The translations under genes were made by a program, and so were the position numbers. A stretch of 64,000 bases of DNA from Thaumasiovibrio occultus (lineage in GTDB: Bacteria; Pseudomonadota; Gammaproteobacteria; Enterobacterales; Vibrionaceae), in NCBI GenBank assembly GCA_019703815.1, contig AP023053.1, forward strand, positions 854,995 through 918,994. The letters run 5' to 3'. Below the pieces are notes generated by a model. The model saw only the letters and a list, made by a program, of their open reading frames with translations. It was not told where the DNA came from and searched no databases. This document shows, in pieces, positions 27,939 through 38,276 of this stretch (positions within the stretch are counted from its first letter, which is position 1; the number at the start of each line of letters is the position of its first letter).

Positions 27939-30116
27939 ATGGATAGAAGGCAGTTTATTACATTCCTTCTTTTCACTGTTATGGTAGTGATCCTTTGCTT
28001 ACAAGGGCTCACCCTCTACCGCTACACGCAAGACAGCGATATTGATAGAGATTTATTGGCGTCAATGGGAGCGGTGATCACCCAATCACAGCAGTTATCT
28101 ACCTCGCTCATTGATTGCGACAGTCATTGTGATATTCAAATTCCACTCGCGGAGCTTGAGGAAGGCGTTCGTCAAGTACAACGGGATATTGCCAATGAAA
28201 AGCAATATGTCAGCTCGGTAGGGACCAATCACTTTCAACGTCTTCAATTGGCCATTGAACGCTATAACGTCAACCAAGACCCGCAGCAGTTGCACCGCAG
28301 TCTCAGCGACAAGCAAATCGATTTGCTTATCACGGTCGACAACACCGCTGAGGGATACCAAATAAAGCTTGGGGAGATCAAACGCACTTTCTTTATTCAA
28401 AGTGCCACCTACGTCACTACCCTACTCGTATTGGCATTAGTAACCTATGTGTACCTCAACTCGGTATCGCACCAGCAGAAAACCGCTTTTCATCGTCTCA
28501 CACTGTCGGTAGCAGAAATGGCCGACGATCTAGCTCATGCCGATCTGCAACAAGCCGCGCTTAAGAAAACCTCGTCGGTACACAACAAACACGAACGCGC
28601 TATTTATTCATCCTTCTTCCGACTGCACGAACGGTTAGAAAACGCCCAAGAAAATGAAGATATTTATCGCCAACTGTACGGCTTCATCGGCTACGAAATT
28701 CGCGGACTCTCCACCACCATTAACGGTGGTGTGAAGTTAATTTTGCAAGAAACCGATGAAAACAGCGTGGTATTAGCCAAAGACATTACCAGCGCGACTG
28801 ATGCATTGTCTGATCTTGCCGATAACTACAACAAGCTGATCTCCCACGGTTCAGAAGACAATAAACAAGTTGTCGAACTCCAAAAACTCTTTACTGGCTT
28901 GGCGGTAAACCTCTCCAGTCGTGCTAGCGAAAATACCCGCCTGTTCGACTGCTACTTGCCGGCTAATATGCCGGAGTACATGACAGGCAACTACACCAAA
29001 CTCTTTTGGGCGCTACTGCTGTGTTTTTCTAACGCATTACAAAGTAGCGAAATAAAGCATGTCCTTCTGTTATGTCGCCTTGACCACAGCGATAATATTG
29101 AAACTATCAAGCTGTCGTTTGAGCTTATTTTTCTTACGGAAAACGAAACCAACTATCTCGATGCCACACAGGCGAACTGGCAACCCCATACGCAACGCCA
29201 AAGTACTAACAATGCAGCCTTACAACTGATCGATAAACGGTACGATCCCACGATGCAGTGGCATGCATCGACGGTTGGGGAAAAACTTACCATTACCGTA
29301 GAAACCACACCAAAGCGTTATTTACAGCTACCAGAAACCCTGAAAGAGAGTCATATTTTGGTGTGCGGTGATAACAACCTGCAGACCAGTATCATTACTC
29401 AAGTGATGCATGACTTAGGTGCTGAAACCGAAACCGTTCGTACCCCCAATGATATTTTCCGCAAACTCAAAGAGGCACAGGACTACGATGCTATTGTTAT
29501 TTCTGACACCTTAAATGGCATTAAACTCAAGTCATTCTGTAAAACATTGAAATCGCGCTTAGCGAAAACCGGCAATACCAAACTGATCCTCTCCATCTCC
29601 GATCCTCAGCCCTTCGAAGAAGGCTACGAAATGGTCGACAAGATGATCCAACACCCGTTCACTAGCATCGAGTTTGCACAAAAAGTCGAGCAGCTTCTCA
29701 CGGAAGCAAAAGATGAAAATATCCTAGAAAACAAACCTATACTTATTGTTGAGGATGACAAAGTCCAACAGTTCATACTAAAAACCATGCTGTCAAAGCA
29801 AGGCTACGAAGCCGTTTGCGCCGGTGACGGTCTAGCGGCGGTGAAAATGGTACAAGAAACTGAATTCGATATTGTCTTTATGGATTGCATTATGCCGGGG
29901 CTCGATGGGTTTGAAGCCACTAAACGTATTCGCCAATTAGAAAAAGATCACCGTGTTAAAAACCTCACAATTATTGGCGCCACTGCGCTATCGAGTAATA
30001 GTGAACACAAAGCCTGTGTCGATGCTGGCATGGATTACGTTATTAACAAGCCCTACAACGCTGAACAGATATTCAAGGTTATAAAGAAATATGCCGCACT
30101 ACAAAAAATTAGCTAA
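27939..30116 (+). CDS. Membrane hybrid histidine-kinase-like protein, H-box His replaced by Tyr (pseudokinase) with receiver domains
   Basis: A 725-residue protein with TM1 at about 9-28, a periplasmic region to about 150 and TM2 at about 155-174. A HisKA-like helix has the motif FIGYEIRGLS, where kinases have a His in (M/V)SHEIRTPL; Tyr252 stands in the phospho-site. The ATPase region keeps only a trace of the N-box (CFSNALQSS), and I see no G1/G2 boxes. A degenerate receiver (ILVCGDNN... about 455-580) is followed by an intact receiver (about 595-720: ILIVEDDK, acceptor Asp649 in VFMDCIMPGLDG, then GATA and NKPY). Autophosphorylation looks impossible, so it may act as a phosphate-accepting sensor/scaffold fed by the HPt. 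It sits inside the exporter operon, 2 nt after the HlyD gene and overlapping the channel gene by 26 nt. Confidence 0.85.
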   Translation: MDRRQFITFLLFTVMVVILCLQGLTLYRYTQDSDIDRDLLASMGAVITQSQQLSTSLIDCDSHCDIQIPLAELEEGVRQVQRDIANEKQYVSSVGTNHFQRLQLAIERYNVNQDPQQLHRSLSDKQIDLLITVDNTAEGYQIKLGEIKRTFFIQSATYVTTLLVLALVTYVYLNSVSHQQKTAFHRLTLSVAEMADDLAHADLQQAALKKTSSVHNKHERAIYSSFFRLHERLENAQENEDIYRQLYGFIGYEIRGLSTTINGGVKLILQETDENSVVLAKDITSATDALSDLADNYNKLISHGSEDNKQVVELQKLFTGLAVNLSSRASENTRLFDCYLPANMPEYMTGNYTKLFWALLLCFSNALQSSEIKHVLLLCRLDHSDNIETIKLSFELIFLTENETNYLDATQANWQPHTQRQSTNNAALQLIDKRYDPTMQWHASTVGEKLTITVETTPKRYLQLPETLKESHILVCGDNNLQTSIITQVMHDLGAETETVRTPNDIFRKLKEAQDYDAIVISDTLNGIKLKSFCKTLKSRLAKTGNTKLILSISDPQPFEEGYEMVDKMIQHPFTSIEFAQKVEQLLTEAKDENILENKPILIVEDDKVQQFILKTMLSKQGYEAVCAGDGLAAVKMVQETEFDIVFMDCIMPGLDGFEATKRIRQLEKDHRVKNLTIIGATALSSNSEHKACVDAGMDYVINKPYNAEQIFKVIKKYAALQKIS

Positions 30117-31464
30117 CGGGCTTTTCTTTCTCATGGGAAGTTTCACCGCACACGCCACCAGCTTAGAAGATGCGGCTGTCGTTACCGTTGAAGATAATCT
30201 CGGCATTCTTTCGGCGCACAACAGTATTGAAATTACCCGGCTTGATACTCACACAACACGCTCATCACTGCTGCCCAATTTATCGCTATCAGCTAATACC
30301 AGCCTCAATAAAAGCTATACCGATCAAGTCAGTGGCAACGATGTTAAAGCGAAATATAACGCCCACGGTTATAGTGTATCGCTCAGCCAAACCATCTTCG
30401 ATCTAGCCACTTTTTATAAATACGAAAACAGTCTAAACAATATAGATATAGAAGTGATCAAACTGGAGCAACGCACTCAAAATACGCTTTCAGAGTTAGC
30501 ATCAGAATATATTTCTTATCTAAAAACCCATGCCCAATACGACTCAACGCTATTGGAACTGCGCTCAGCCGAGCAGCGACTAAAACAAGTCACCCGCAAC
30601 ATTGAGCTTGGCAATACGCCCGGTAACGACATTTATGAAGTGCAATCGCAATATGTGCGGATTGAAAATAGCCTGCAGCAAATCGAAAGCGATCTGCGTA
30701 ACTCCCTGACCCAGTTAGAGCGGATCAGCTTTTATAGTTTTACGCCAAGTTATGACTTTCCAGCCGACTACACTCCGGTTTCTATCTCGAATCAAGAGTT
30801 TACCTCACTGTTAGCGCAGCTCAATCAAACCAACCTTGACCTAATGGTTTCTCGTTTACAGATCGAAAAACGCCAAAGCGATTTGCACGAGTCGCGCAGC
30901 GCATTTTTGCCCACGCTGCAAGCCTCCGTGTCGTACAGCCACGATGACAGTAATTCCAACGTTACACCGCCTGATACCGGTATGAGCGATCAGTTGGTTT
31001 ATGCATTGAATCTTTCGATGCCCATCTACAGTGGCGGTAGCAATATCGCGACCTTAAACAAAACCCAGCTGGAACTCGAAAACGAACAAGTACTACTGCG
31101 TGACTCGCTCAATGATTACCAAAGTGAACTCACCACCACCATCGAAACTATGAATCGCCAAGCCAATTCCACCCAGCACTTGAAAGACATCGTGCTCGCC
31201 AACTACAACTCGTTTCAAGGGATCCAACGCGCCTATCAACTCGGAACGCGCACCTTAACCGATGTCCTCGCGGCCGAAACCAAGCTATTTAACAGCATCC
31301 GCGACTACAACAATAATATTTACGATTACGAGTTAGAGCGAATTAAACTACTGACCTTACTGGGGAGCTTCAATCTCGATTTGGTCGCTAACATGCAGTT
31401 AGCCATGATCCCGCGTGATGCCAAGGAAGACGTGATTGACGTCTTCACCCGAGGCACACCATGA
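30091..31464 (+). CDS. TolC-family outer-membrane channel of the adhesin T1SS
   Basis: A 457-residue outer-membrane protein with an N-terminal signal peptide (MPHYKKLANGLFFLMGSFTAHA). The tandem TolC repeats include LLPNLSLSANTS and FLPTLQASVSYS in equivalent strand positions, YSVSLSQTIFDLATFYKYE and LVYALNLSMPIYSGG at the strand-helix turns, and GTRTLTDVLAAETKLFNS near the end. It overlaps the upstream gene by 26 nt and the downstream ABC gene by 4 nt (ATGA). This places it firmly in the exporter operon as the dedicated outer-membrane component (LapE/AggA role). Confidence 0.92.
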   Translation: MPHYKKLANGLFFLMGSFTAHATSLEDAAVVTVEDNLGILSAHNSIEITRLDTHTTRSSLLPNLSLSANTSLNKSYTDQVSGNDVKAKYNAHGYSVSLSQTIFDLATFYKYENSLNNIDIEVIKLEQRTQNTLSELASEYISYLKTHAQYDSTLLELRSAEQRLKQVTRNIELGNTPGNDIYEVQSQYVRIENSLQQIESDLRNSLTQLERISFYSFTPSYDFPADYTPVSISNQEFTSLLAQLNQTNLDLMVSRLQIEKRQSDLHESRSAFLPTLQASVSYSHDDSNSNVTPPDTGMSDQLVYALNLSMPIYSGGSNIATLNKTQLELENEQVLLRDSLNDYQSELTTTIETMNRQANSTQHLKDIVLANYNSFQGIQRAYQLGTRTLTDVLAAETKLFNSIRDYNNNIYDYELERIKLLTLLGSFNLDLVANMQLAMIPRDAKEDVIDVFTRGTP

Positions 31465-33041
31465 GCGCGCCATTAATCCCTAAAATCCACTGGTTCGACA
31501 CCCTTTATATTATTGTGTCGACGTTGGTCACCACCCTGATTGGGCTGGTGCTCCCCTTTTCTATCCTGATCATTTTCGACCGCATTTTGCCCAACCAGAG
31601 CACCAACTCCTTGATGCTGATCTACCTCATCATTCTTGGCTCCATCGTGTTGGACTATTTCATCAAAAAAAGTGAAGAGTCTTTAGTTGCGAAAATCGCA
31701 GCCAAAACTGAGCATCGACTGATCAGCCGACTGTTCAATGCTATCTGCAATACTGACATTGCAAAATACCGCCAATACAATATCGGCTCGTTACTTGAGC
31801 GGGTTTCCGCCGTCCCGGAAATTAAAGACTTTTATAGCGGCGAATCAATAAAAGCCTGGATTAACCTCTTCACCTCATTTGTCACCATCTTATTAATCTA
31901 TCTCATTAATCCCGCCGCCGGCTGGGTATTGATCGGTGCCTCACTGATTTTGCTCGTGGTCTCGCTATACCTTTCCCGCAAACGTGTCACCTTAATTGCT
32001 ACCCGCAATGATATCGAATCCGAAGCTAACTCACGGGTAATAGAAATTGTCTCCAACCCGCTGATGATCAAAGCCCGAGCGATGGAATACCGGATTGAAA
32101 ATTACATGGATGTGATTGTGGAAGATCGGGAAAACAAAAGCGTGGAGTTTGAATCGATTGATGCATCATTCAATCTAATTCTCGGCTTTATTCAAACCAT
32201 GTCGGTTGCCGTGGTAGTGGTGGTGTGCGCGCTGGCCACGATTAACTTGGAAATTAGCCAAGGGATCATGGCAGCGATTATCATGCTCACCAACCGCTAC
32301 TTTTCGCCTTACCAGCAAGTCATGCGCTACCTTGGTCGTCTCAAGATGATCAAACAACGGTTACAAACTATTGTCGAAATTGTCGATCTCGAAATAGAAA
32401 AAGACGGTAGCGAGCCCCTGCATCATATTCATTCAGTCCAAGTGATCAGCGACTACGTCATGACGTTTAACCCGGGTAAGGTGCATATTCTCACTGGCCC
32501 CAGCTCGAGTGGTAAAACGCTGATCTCGAAACATTTATCTATGGATATTTCCAGCGACTACTTTGACATCCGCGTTAACGACAAAGAAATCCACCGCTAT
32601 CAATACCAAACCATCAAGCAAACGGTGATCCGGATTGATAAAGATAGCGAGTTTATTGAAGGCTCAATTATCGACAACCTCACCTCGTTTCGACCCGAGC
32701 TCAATCGCAGTGCGATGAGCTTGTGTGAATCGCTAGGGATCCGCCCCACGATCGATGAACTTAAAGACGGCTTCTACACTGGATTGTCATCGACCACGTT
32801 GATCCCGTTTTCACGCCAAGTGCTGTTCACACTGCTCATTATTCGCGCCCTTTTAAGTACAAAGAACATCATCATTATTGATGATCTTGATTTGGTTCAC
32901 GACCCTAAGCTAGAGCAACTGTTATTAGATGTATGCATCCCCCGTTGCCAAAGCAAATGCTTTATTTTGGCCTCCAATAAGATCCAGCGTGAAGAAAACA
33001 CCATTCAACGTCACCCCATTTCTGTTGAGATCCCACTATGA
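31461..33041 (+). CDS. ABC exporter half (permease-ATPase) with degenerate ATPase motifs
   Basis: A 526-residue half-transporter with type-1 exporter membrane helices in residues 10-310 and an NBD in 320-526. Walker A is present (TGPSSSGKT). The signature LSGGQ is not recognisable (SSTTLIPFSRQ at that place), Walker B reads NIIIIDDLD with Asp for the catalytic Glu, and the switch His is missing (CFILASNK). It has no N-terminal C39-like domain. Overlaps of 4 nt on both sides (channel gene, second ABC gene) indicate tight coupling. I infer a heterodimer with the next gene product. Canonical T1SS exporters such as LapB or HlyB are homodimers with complete motifs, so this pair is odd. Confidence 0.85.
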   Translation: MSAPLIPKIHWFDTLYIIVSTLVTTLIGLVLPFSILIIFDRILPNQSTNSLMLIYLIILGSIVLDYFIKKSEESLVAKIAAKTEHRLISRLFNAICNTDIAKYRQYNIGSLLERVSAVPEIKDFYSGESIKAWINLFTSFVTILLIYLINPAAGWVLIGASLILLVVSLYLSRKRVTLIATRNDIESEANSRVIEIVSNPLMIKARAMEYRIENYMDVIVEDRENKSVEFESIDASFNLILGFIQTMSVAVVVVVCALATINLEISQGIMAAIIMLTNRYFSPYQQVMRYLGRLKMIKQRLQTIVEIVDLEIEKDGSEPLHHIHSVQVISDYVMTFNPGKVHILTGPSSSGKTLISKHLSMDISSDYFDIRVNDKEIHRYQYQTIKQTVIRIDKDSEFIEGSIIDNLTSFRPELNRSAMSLCESLGIRPTIDELKDGFYTGLSSTTLIPFSRQVLFTLLIIRALLSTKNIIIIDDLDLVHDPKLEQLLLDVCIPRCQSKCFILASNKIQREENTIQRHPISVEIPL

Positions 33042-35170
33042 GTAACCTTATCGACTTCTCCGATATCGACGCCCGCTTACTCGATTTCAGTGATGATGCA
33101 TTTCTCGATCACTGTTACCACGCCCCCATCCTAAAGGGACTGTCCTACTTTCTTGTAACCCTGAAATGGGAAGGGACGTCAGCAATCCTCAGTGACGCCT
33201 TCACCCGTGATGACGATGACATCGGCTGCTTTAGCGCTACACTCGAAAAGCTGGGCTATCGCTGTAACTCATTAAAACTGAGCTCGGTGACCGAGCTTCC
33301 CGACAGCGCCCTACCTTGTCTGATCAAATACCAGCAACTGACGGCAATCGTCCTTCGCAAACAAAATAACACACTGTTTATTTATGACTACGAAAGCGAT
33401 AATTACTACGAAACCGAAACACCCAACGTTCCTTGCGAGATCAGTTACACCACCAGCTACTCTCAAATTTTCCGCGAGCCACCGCCAGAATCGCAAGATC
33501 GCTCAAACTGGATCAAATACGTTTTCTATAAATACAACGATGAAGTCCGCGCTCTGACATTACTCAGCTTAATTATCAACTTGCTTGGCGCGCTGCAGCC
33601 TTTCTTTATTATGAGCGTGTACAATTTCGCGTTAACGGCGAGCTCTTCTCGCACGCTATTTTGGATCACCTCATTGGCGGTATTGGTGGGTGTGATGGAG
33701 TTTTACTTCAAGCGCTATCGGATGAAAATCCTGAATACCTCGGGGAAGAAACTGGCGCACTTTATCTCCAGCCGAGTGATCGCGAAATTACTCTGGCTGC
33801 CTTACGCCATGACCTCCACGGCTGGCGTTTCTTCGCAAATAGCCCGCCTTCGCGATATCGATCAGTTCCGCAAACTCGTCACCGCTGAATCCACGTTGAG
33901 CTATTTTGACATGCCATTCGTAGTGATTTTTATCGTTGCGATTTTGGTGATGTCGACTACGGCGGCTATCACTGTGGTGGTCGGTATCGTTTTGATGCTG
34001 TGTTTTTGCGTCATCGCGCGGTACTTCTATTCGCAAGCCACCGCGCAAAGCACTCGGGCCAACGCGATGGTCTCTTATCAATGGAACGAATTACTCCGCC
34101 ATATCCCATCGATTCAAGGGCTGCCCGCCATCAAGGTCATGCGTACCCGTTTTACGGCATCCACACAGCAAAGTATCGACGACTCGGCACAAGTGGCAGT
34201 TACCAACAGTAAAATTCAGTCTATCGGCCAAGGACTCATTCAAGCGATAGGGACCACCAGTATTGTAGTTGCCGTCTACGGCGTGATGGATGGCACCTCA
34301 GATGCAGGGGCAATGTTGGCGATCGTGATTTTAGTCTGGAAAGCGCTCGGGCCGATCATGGGGATCTACAATTCACTAACCAAGTTCAAGTCTATTTCCG
34401 CTGCGGCCAATCAAATCAACGCGCTAATGTCGATCAATGACGACGCGTCAAAGCTCGAGAAAAGCGCGCCGATCCAGCGCTTCGATGGCCATCTTTCCGT
34501 CAGCGGGCTCAGCCACCGACATCTTGGCGCAAGTATTGGCTTAACCAACCTCAGCTTCAAAATCGCACCCGGCGATAAAATAGCGATCACGGGTGCACAA
34601 GGCACAGGTAAAACGACCCTGCTCTCCATTCTGGCGGGGATCGAAGCGCGTTACCAAGGTAACGTGTATGTCGATGGACAAAATATCAAGCAGTTCAATA
34701 ACTACCGTTACCGCCGCTCGATTAACTACATCCCACTCGATATGCACTTTTTTGACGCCAGCATCTATTACAATGCGTTGATCTACAACGGTCATTGCAC
34801 CGAAGCTAGGGTCACAAAGCTGTTCACTAACCTAGGCTTATCACGCTGGTTCCCTGAAGGCGTTCATAGCCAGTTAAACCACCGTACGTTAAACAAATTA
34901 CCCAATGGTGCCTATCAACTACTACGCTTATGCATTGGGATCAGTGCTAATAACAATCAGTTTGTTTTCATCGATGAACCTTTACTCGGCTGTGAGCATC
35001 AGTACGCCCGCCTTCTGTCTCAGTTGTTGCATGAAGAGTTATCGAAATCGACCGTCATTTTTGTCACCGGTGACAAGAACTTAATTGCGAGCGCTTCAGG
35101 CTGTCTGTTGCTCGATAAAGACGGTAGTCAGAAGTTCTTTGGCGCGCCCGATAAAGTGATCCAAGCGTAA
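33038..35170 (+). CDS. ABC exporter half with N-terminal C39-like domain (LapB-like), degenerate signature
   Basis: A 710-residue protein. Residues 1-150 look like the peptidase-dead C39-like domain that T1SS transporters use to hold substrate (ILKGLSYFLVTLKWEG...LTAIVLRKQNNTLFIYD; no catalytic Cys in the usual place). Membrane helices lie in 170-450 and the NBD in 480-710: Walker A TGAQGTGKTT, Q-loop Gln replaced (NYIPLDMHFF), signature LPNGA instead of LSGGQ, Walker B QFVFIDEP with the catalytic Glu kept, and switch His replaced (FVTGDKN). It overlaps the first half by 4 nt. Only one of the two NBDs keeps the catalytic Glu, so ATP hydrolysis would at best be asymmetric. Export of the divergent adhesin is inferred. 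Confidence 0.87.
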   Translation: MSNLIDFSDIDARLLDFSDDAFLDHCYHAPILKGLSYFLVTLKWEGTSAILSDAFTRDDDDIGCFSATLEKLGYRCNSLKLSSVTELPDSALPCLIKYQQLTAIVLRKQNNTLFIYDYESDNYYETETPNVPCEISYTTSYSQIFREPPPESQDRSNWIKYVFYKYNDEVRALTLLSLIINLLGALQPFFIMSVYNFALTASSSRTLFWITSLAVLVGVMEFYFKRYRMKILNTSGKKLAHFISSRVIAKLLWLPYAMTSTAGVSSQIARLRDIDQFRKLVTAESTLSYFDMPFVVIFIVAILVMSTTAAITVVVGIVLMLCFCVIARYFYSQATAQSTRANAMVSYQWNELLRHIPSIQGLPAIKVMRTRFTASTQQSIDDSAQVAVTNSKIQSIGQGLIQAIGTTSIVVAVYGVMDGTSDAGAMLAIVILVWKALGPIMGIYNSLTKFKSISAAANQINALMSINDDASKLEKSAPIQRFDGHLSVSGLSHRHLGASIGLTNLSFKIAPGDKIAITGAQGTGKTTLLSILAGIEARYQGNVYVDGQNIKQFNNYRYRRSINYIPLDMHFFDASIYYNALIYNGHCTEARVTKLFTNLGLSRWFPEGVHSQLNHRTLNKLPNGAYQLLRLCIGISANNNQFVFIDEPLLGCEHQYARLLSQLLHEELSKSTVIFVTGDKNLIASASGCLLLDKDGSQKFFGAPDKVIQA

Positions 35171-35252
35171 TACCAAGGATGAGTCAGTGGTAGCGACTTA
35201 ACCTCGAACCAACACCATACATAATTGGCTCGATACAGAGGAAGCTCCGCCC

Positions 35253-38200
35253 ATGAAACTGCTCAATCGGATCTCTATTAAAGCGCGTTTGATTGCCCTG
35301 GTGATTTTGCCCTTGGCGATTATTGCCCTCGTCGCTTCCTACGCCGTGCAAGTGTCGCTACAACGCTCAGCGGCCCTATCGGAATTAGATAACACCATCC
35401 ATCAAGCCAACAACATTGCCGCGCTGTCGCAACAACTCCACCGGATGCGTATGGCTGCGCAAAGTAACCGCACTGATCTCGATAACAGCCTCAGCGACGC
35501 AAAGGTGACGCTCGAAGCACTTAGAGCCCACTCCATGCATTGGGATACCACTTTTGCCGATGCCCTTATCGAGATGGAAGCAACGTTAGAGTCGCTTAAC
35601 GAAACGGATATTGCCGATATCCATATCTGGTCAGACTGGGCGTTTGAGTTACTGATGCAGAAGATGTTTTTCATTGAAAAGCACATTCCTAACAGTGCAA
35701 TCGTCGAAGTTGATCAGCAAGTTACCGTAATGAACCAGCTGATTTTGCTGCAACTTTGGTCAGAGCAAGAAAGCTGGTTGATCCGTCAGATCATGACCGA
35801 AAATCAAACTCAGCTCATGGGTGAACTTTATAAAGCGATCTCGTATCAGCAGCAGATCACCGACCGCTTCCTTGCTATCAATGCCACCGACACCCAAGTT
35901 AACTTGTTACTTGACGCATTCTCTAACGACGCGTTCGCCGCTTCCTATCAATTGCGTGAGGCGATTATTGCTGGCAGTTACCCCACAAACACCCAAGATG
36001 GCCTGAGCAGTCTTCATCAACGGTTTACCCTTGTTGAAGGGGTGATCCGCGAAATCGTTAACACCTTAGAGCAGGATATCCATCATCAAATAGAACAAAC
36101 CCAGCTAATGAGTCGTCTACTGATCATCTCAAGTATTGCTATCGTGCTTACCCTGATCTCGATTGGTGGCAACGTTGCATCGCGAGTGATCCGTAAACTC
36201 GCCAGCGTTCTCTCCGTAATGCAACATATGGAAAACGACAACAAAGTGCAGCATATTGATGAAGACGGCAACGACGAATTCAGCGCTTTTGCTAAACGTC
36301 TAAACCGAGCTATTGATGAAAAAGCGGCAAGTAACACCCGAATAGTGCAAGCCAAAGAAGAAGCCGAAGCCGCCAATAAGGCGAAAAGCGCATTTTTAGC
36401 GAACATGTCCCATGAAATTCGTACCCCGCTTAACGGGATCATCGGCATGTCGGGGATCTTGTCAGAAACTGAACTCAACCCGATCCAAAGCGACTATCTC
36501 AACACCATAGAAACCTCATCTCAAACCTTGTTGGTGTTAATTAACGATATTCTTGACCTGTCAAAAATTGAATCCGGCAGCCTGACACTCGCCCCTATTG
36601 ATACCAATATTCGTGAGATTATTTTCGATACCGCGACGATTGTCCTCCCCAAAGCGCGCGAATCAAACTTGGCACTGCATATTGCGATAGATCCCGAGCT
36701 GCCGACAACACTGCAAATAGACGACCATCGCTTACGTCAAATTTTGCTGAACTTGATGTCCAATGCGGTAAAATTTACCGCCTCGGGCTCAGTCACAATC
36801 AAACTGATCTGCCAGCAAATCGCCGAGGCCAAAGTGCGTCTAACGTTTGAAGTCATTGATACAGGCATTGGGATAGACAAAGCCAAACAACAGGCGATTT
36901 TTAAGCCCTTCACTCAAGAAGACAGCTCAACCACTCGCCAGTTTGGCGGTACCGGTTTGGGGTTAGCCATTTGTCACCAGCTGGTCAGTTTAATGGGTGG
37001 CGAGCTGGCCGTGCGTTCAACCAAAGGCGAAGGTAGTACCTTCCACTTTACGATTGAAACCGAAACTAATCGCACCTTGATCAGCGCCAAAGCCGCGCCC
37101 ACTACGTCATTATTCCTGCATAGTGAAGAGCCCAAATTAATCGAGATGATCAAAAAAGAGTGTGATTACCACGGTCTCAATCTGCACTTTTGGTCACAGA
37201 GCAGACCATCTCCAACTGCGGCAGACGGCACCACATCAACCAATACCTTAGTTCTGCTCGCCGCATCATCCTTACCAGCATTAGATAAACTGCTCGCCAC
37301 GCTCGATGATAGTCCGACACCTCTGGTATTGTGCCAGTACCAAGAAGATCTCAGTCAAGCCTATGCCACACGATTTGCAGGCATCGTGACACTCCCGATC
37401 CTCGGCGAACGTTTTCTATCATCCTTACGCCAAGCGCAGCGCAATAGCATGACCGCGATAGATCAGGCCTCGACGGCGCCATCGTTGAGCGGACGCATTC
37501 TATTGGTCGAAGACAATCCAGTGAATCAAAAGGTGGCGAGTCTAATTTTGAAAAATAGTGGGTATGCCCCGGTTATTGCAAACAATGGGCAAGAGGCCGT
37601 CGATATTTATCATCAAGACCGCGACTTTATTGCCATTTTGATGGACTGCATGATGCCGGTGATGGACGGATTTATTGCCACAGAAAAGATCCGTGCTTGC
37701 GAAGAAGAAAATCAGCACCGTCACATGCCTATTATTGCGCTTACCGCAAGCGTGCTAGATGAAGATGTTCAGCGTTGCTTTGATATAGGCATGGATGATT
37801 ACCTGCCTAAACCGTTTAAAAGCGAGTTGCTTGTCAGTAAGCTCCATACGCTGCAGTCAGCGCCCCTCGAAGCGTCTGCAACGCGAACCCAACATGCCAG
37901 CGTTCTGTTAGTCGATGATAATCCAATAAACCAAAAGGTTGCTTCGTTAGTCCTTAAAGGTCAGGGAATTAGTTTTGACGTTGCCGCTAACGGGTTAGAG
38001 GCGGTGGCGTATTACAAAAACAATCCACATTACTTTGTTATCTTGATGGACTGTATGATGCCCGAAATGGATGGTTTTGATGCAACACGCGCGATCCGTG
38101 AGCACGAAAAGCTAAATCAGTTACCACGCACCAAAATCATTGCACTTACCGCCAGCGTGATTGATGAAGACATCCAACTCTGCTTCGCTGCTGGCATGGA

Positions 38201-38276
38201 TGACTATATTCCTAAACCGTTCAAAAAAGAGATCTTGCTGTCTAAATTAGAGCATGAGGAACTTACTCATAGCTAG
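35253..38276 (+). CDS. Hybrid sensor histidine kinase with two receivers
   Basis: A 1,007-residue inner-membrane kinase. TM1 is at about 12-32; a helical periplasmic sensor of about 255 residues (NIT-like four-helix character, with [16 protein letters not shown]) comes next; TM2 is at about 289-310, followed by HAMP. HisKA has [12 protein letters not shown] (His387). The ATPase domain has an intact N-box [17 protein letters not shown] and GGTGLGLAI. There are two C-terminal receivers with acceptors Asp798 ([11 protein letters not shown]) and Asp933 ([11 protein letters not shown]) and KPF motifs. There is no HPt domain, so it needs a separate HPt, plausibly the one at 26241. It starts 82 nt after the second ABC gene with a GAGGAAG site and probably belongs to the same transcript. 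It looks like the active kinase of the locus; the stimulus is unknown. Confidence 0.93.
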   Translation: MKLLNRISIKARLIALVILPLAIIALVASYAVQVSLQRSAALSELDNTIHQANNIAALSQQLHRMRMAAQSNRTDLDNSLSDAKVTLEALRAHSMHWDTTFADALIEMEATLESLNETDIADIHIWSDWAFELLMQKMFFIEKHIPNSAIVEVDQQVTVMNQLILLQLWSEQESWLIRQIMTENQTQLMGELYKAISYQQQITDRFLAINATDTQVNLLLDAFSNDAFAASYQLREAIIAGSYPTNTQDGLSSLHQRFTLVEGVIREIVNTLEQDIHHQIEQTQLMSRLLIISSIAIVLTLISIGGNVASRVIRKLASVLSVMQHMENDNKVQHIDEDGNDEFSAFAKRLNRAIDEKAASNTRIVQAKEEAEAANKAKSAFLANMSHEIRTPLNGIIGMSGILSETELNPIQSDYLNTIETSSQTLLVLINDILDLSKIESGSLTLAPIDTNIREIIFDTATIVLPKARESNLALHIAIDPELPTTLQIDDHRLRQILLNLMSNAVKFTASGSVTIKLICQQIAEAKVRLTFEVIDTGIGIDKAKQQAIFKPFTQEDSSTTRQFGGTGLGLAICHQLVSLMGGELAVRSTKGEGSTFHFTIETETNRTLISAKAAPTTSLFLHSEEPKLIEMIKKECDYHGLNLHFWSQSRPSPTAADGTTSTNTLVLLAASSLPALDKLLATLDDSPTPLVLCQYQEDLSQAYATRFAGIVTLPILGERFLSSLRQAQRNSMTAIDQASTAPSLSGRILLVEDNPVNQKVASLILKNSGYAPVIANNGQEAVDIYHQDRDFIAILMDCMMPVMDGFIATEKIRACEEENQHRHMPIIALTASVLDEDVQRCFDIGMDDYLPKPFKSELLVSKLHTLQSAPLEASATRTQHASVLLVDDNPINQKVASLVLKGQGISFDVAANGLEAVAYYKNNPHYFVILMDCMMPEMDGFDATRAIREHEKLNQLPRTKIIALTASVIDEDIQLCFAAGMDDYIPKPFKKEILLSKLEHEELTHS

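Noticed and set aside
26241-38276. Assignment of the exporter operon as lapBCE
   Set aside because: The ABC component is split in two with degraded motifs and the operon contains HPt and kinase-like genes, so standard lap symbols would mislead.
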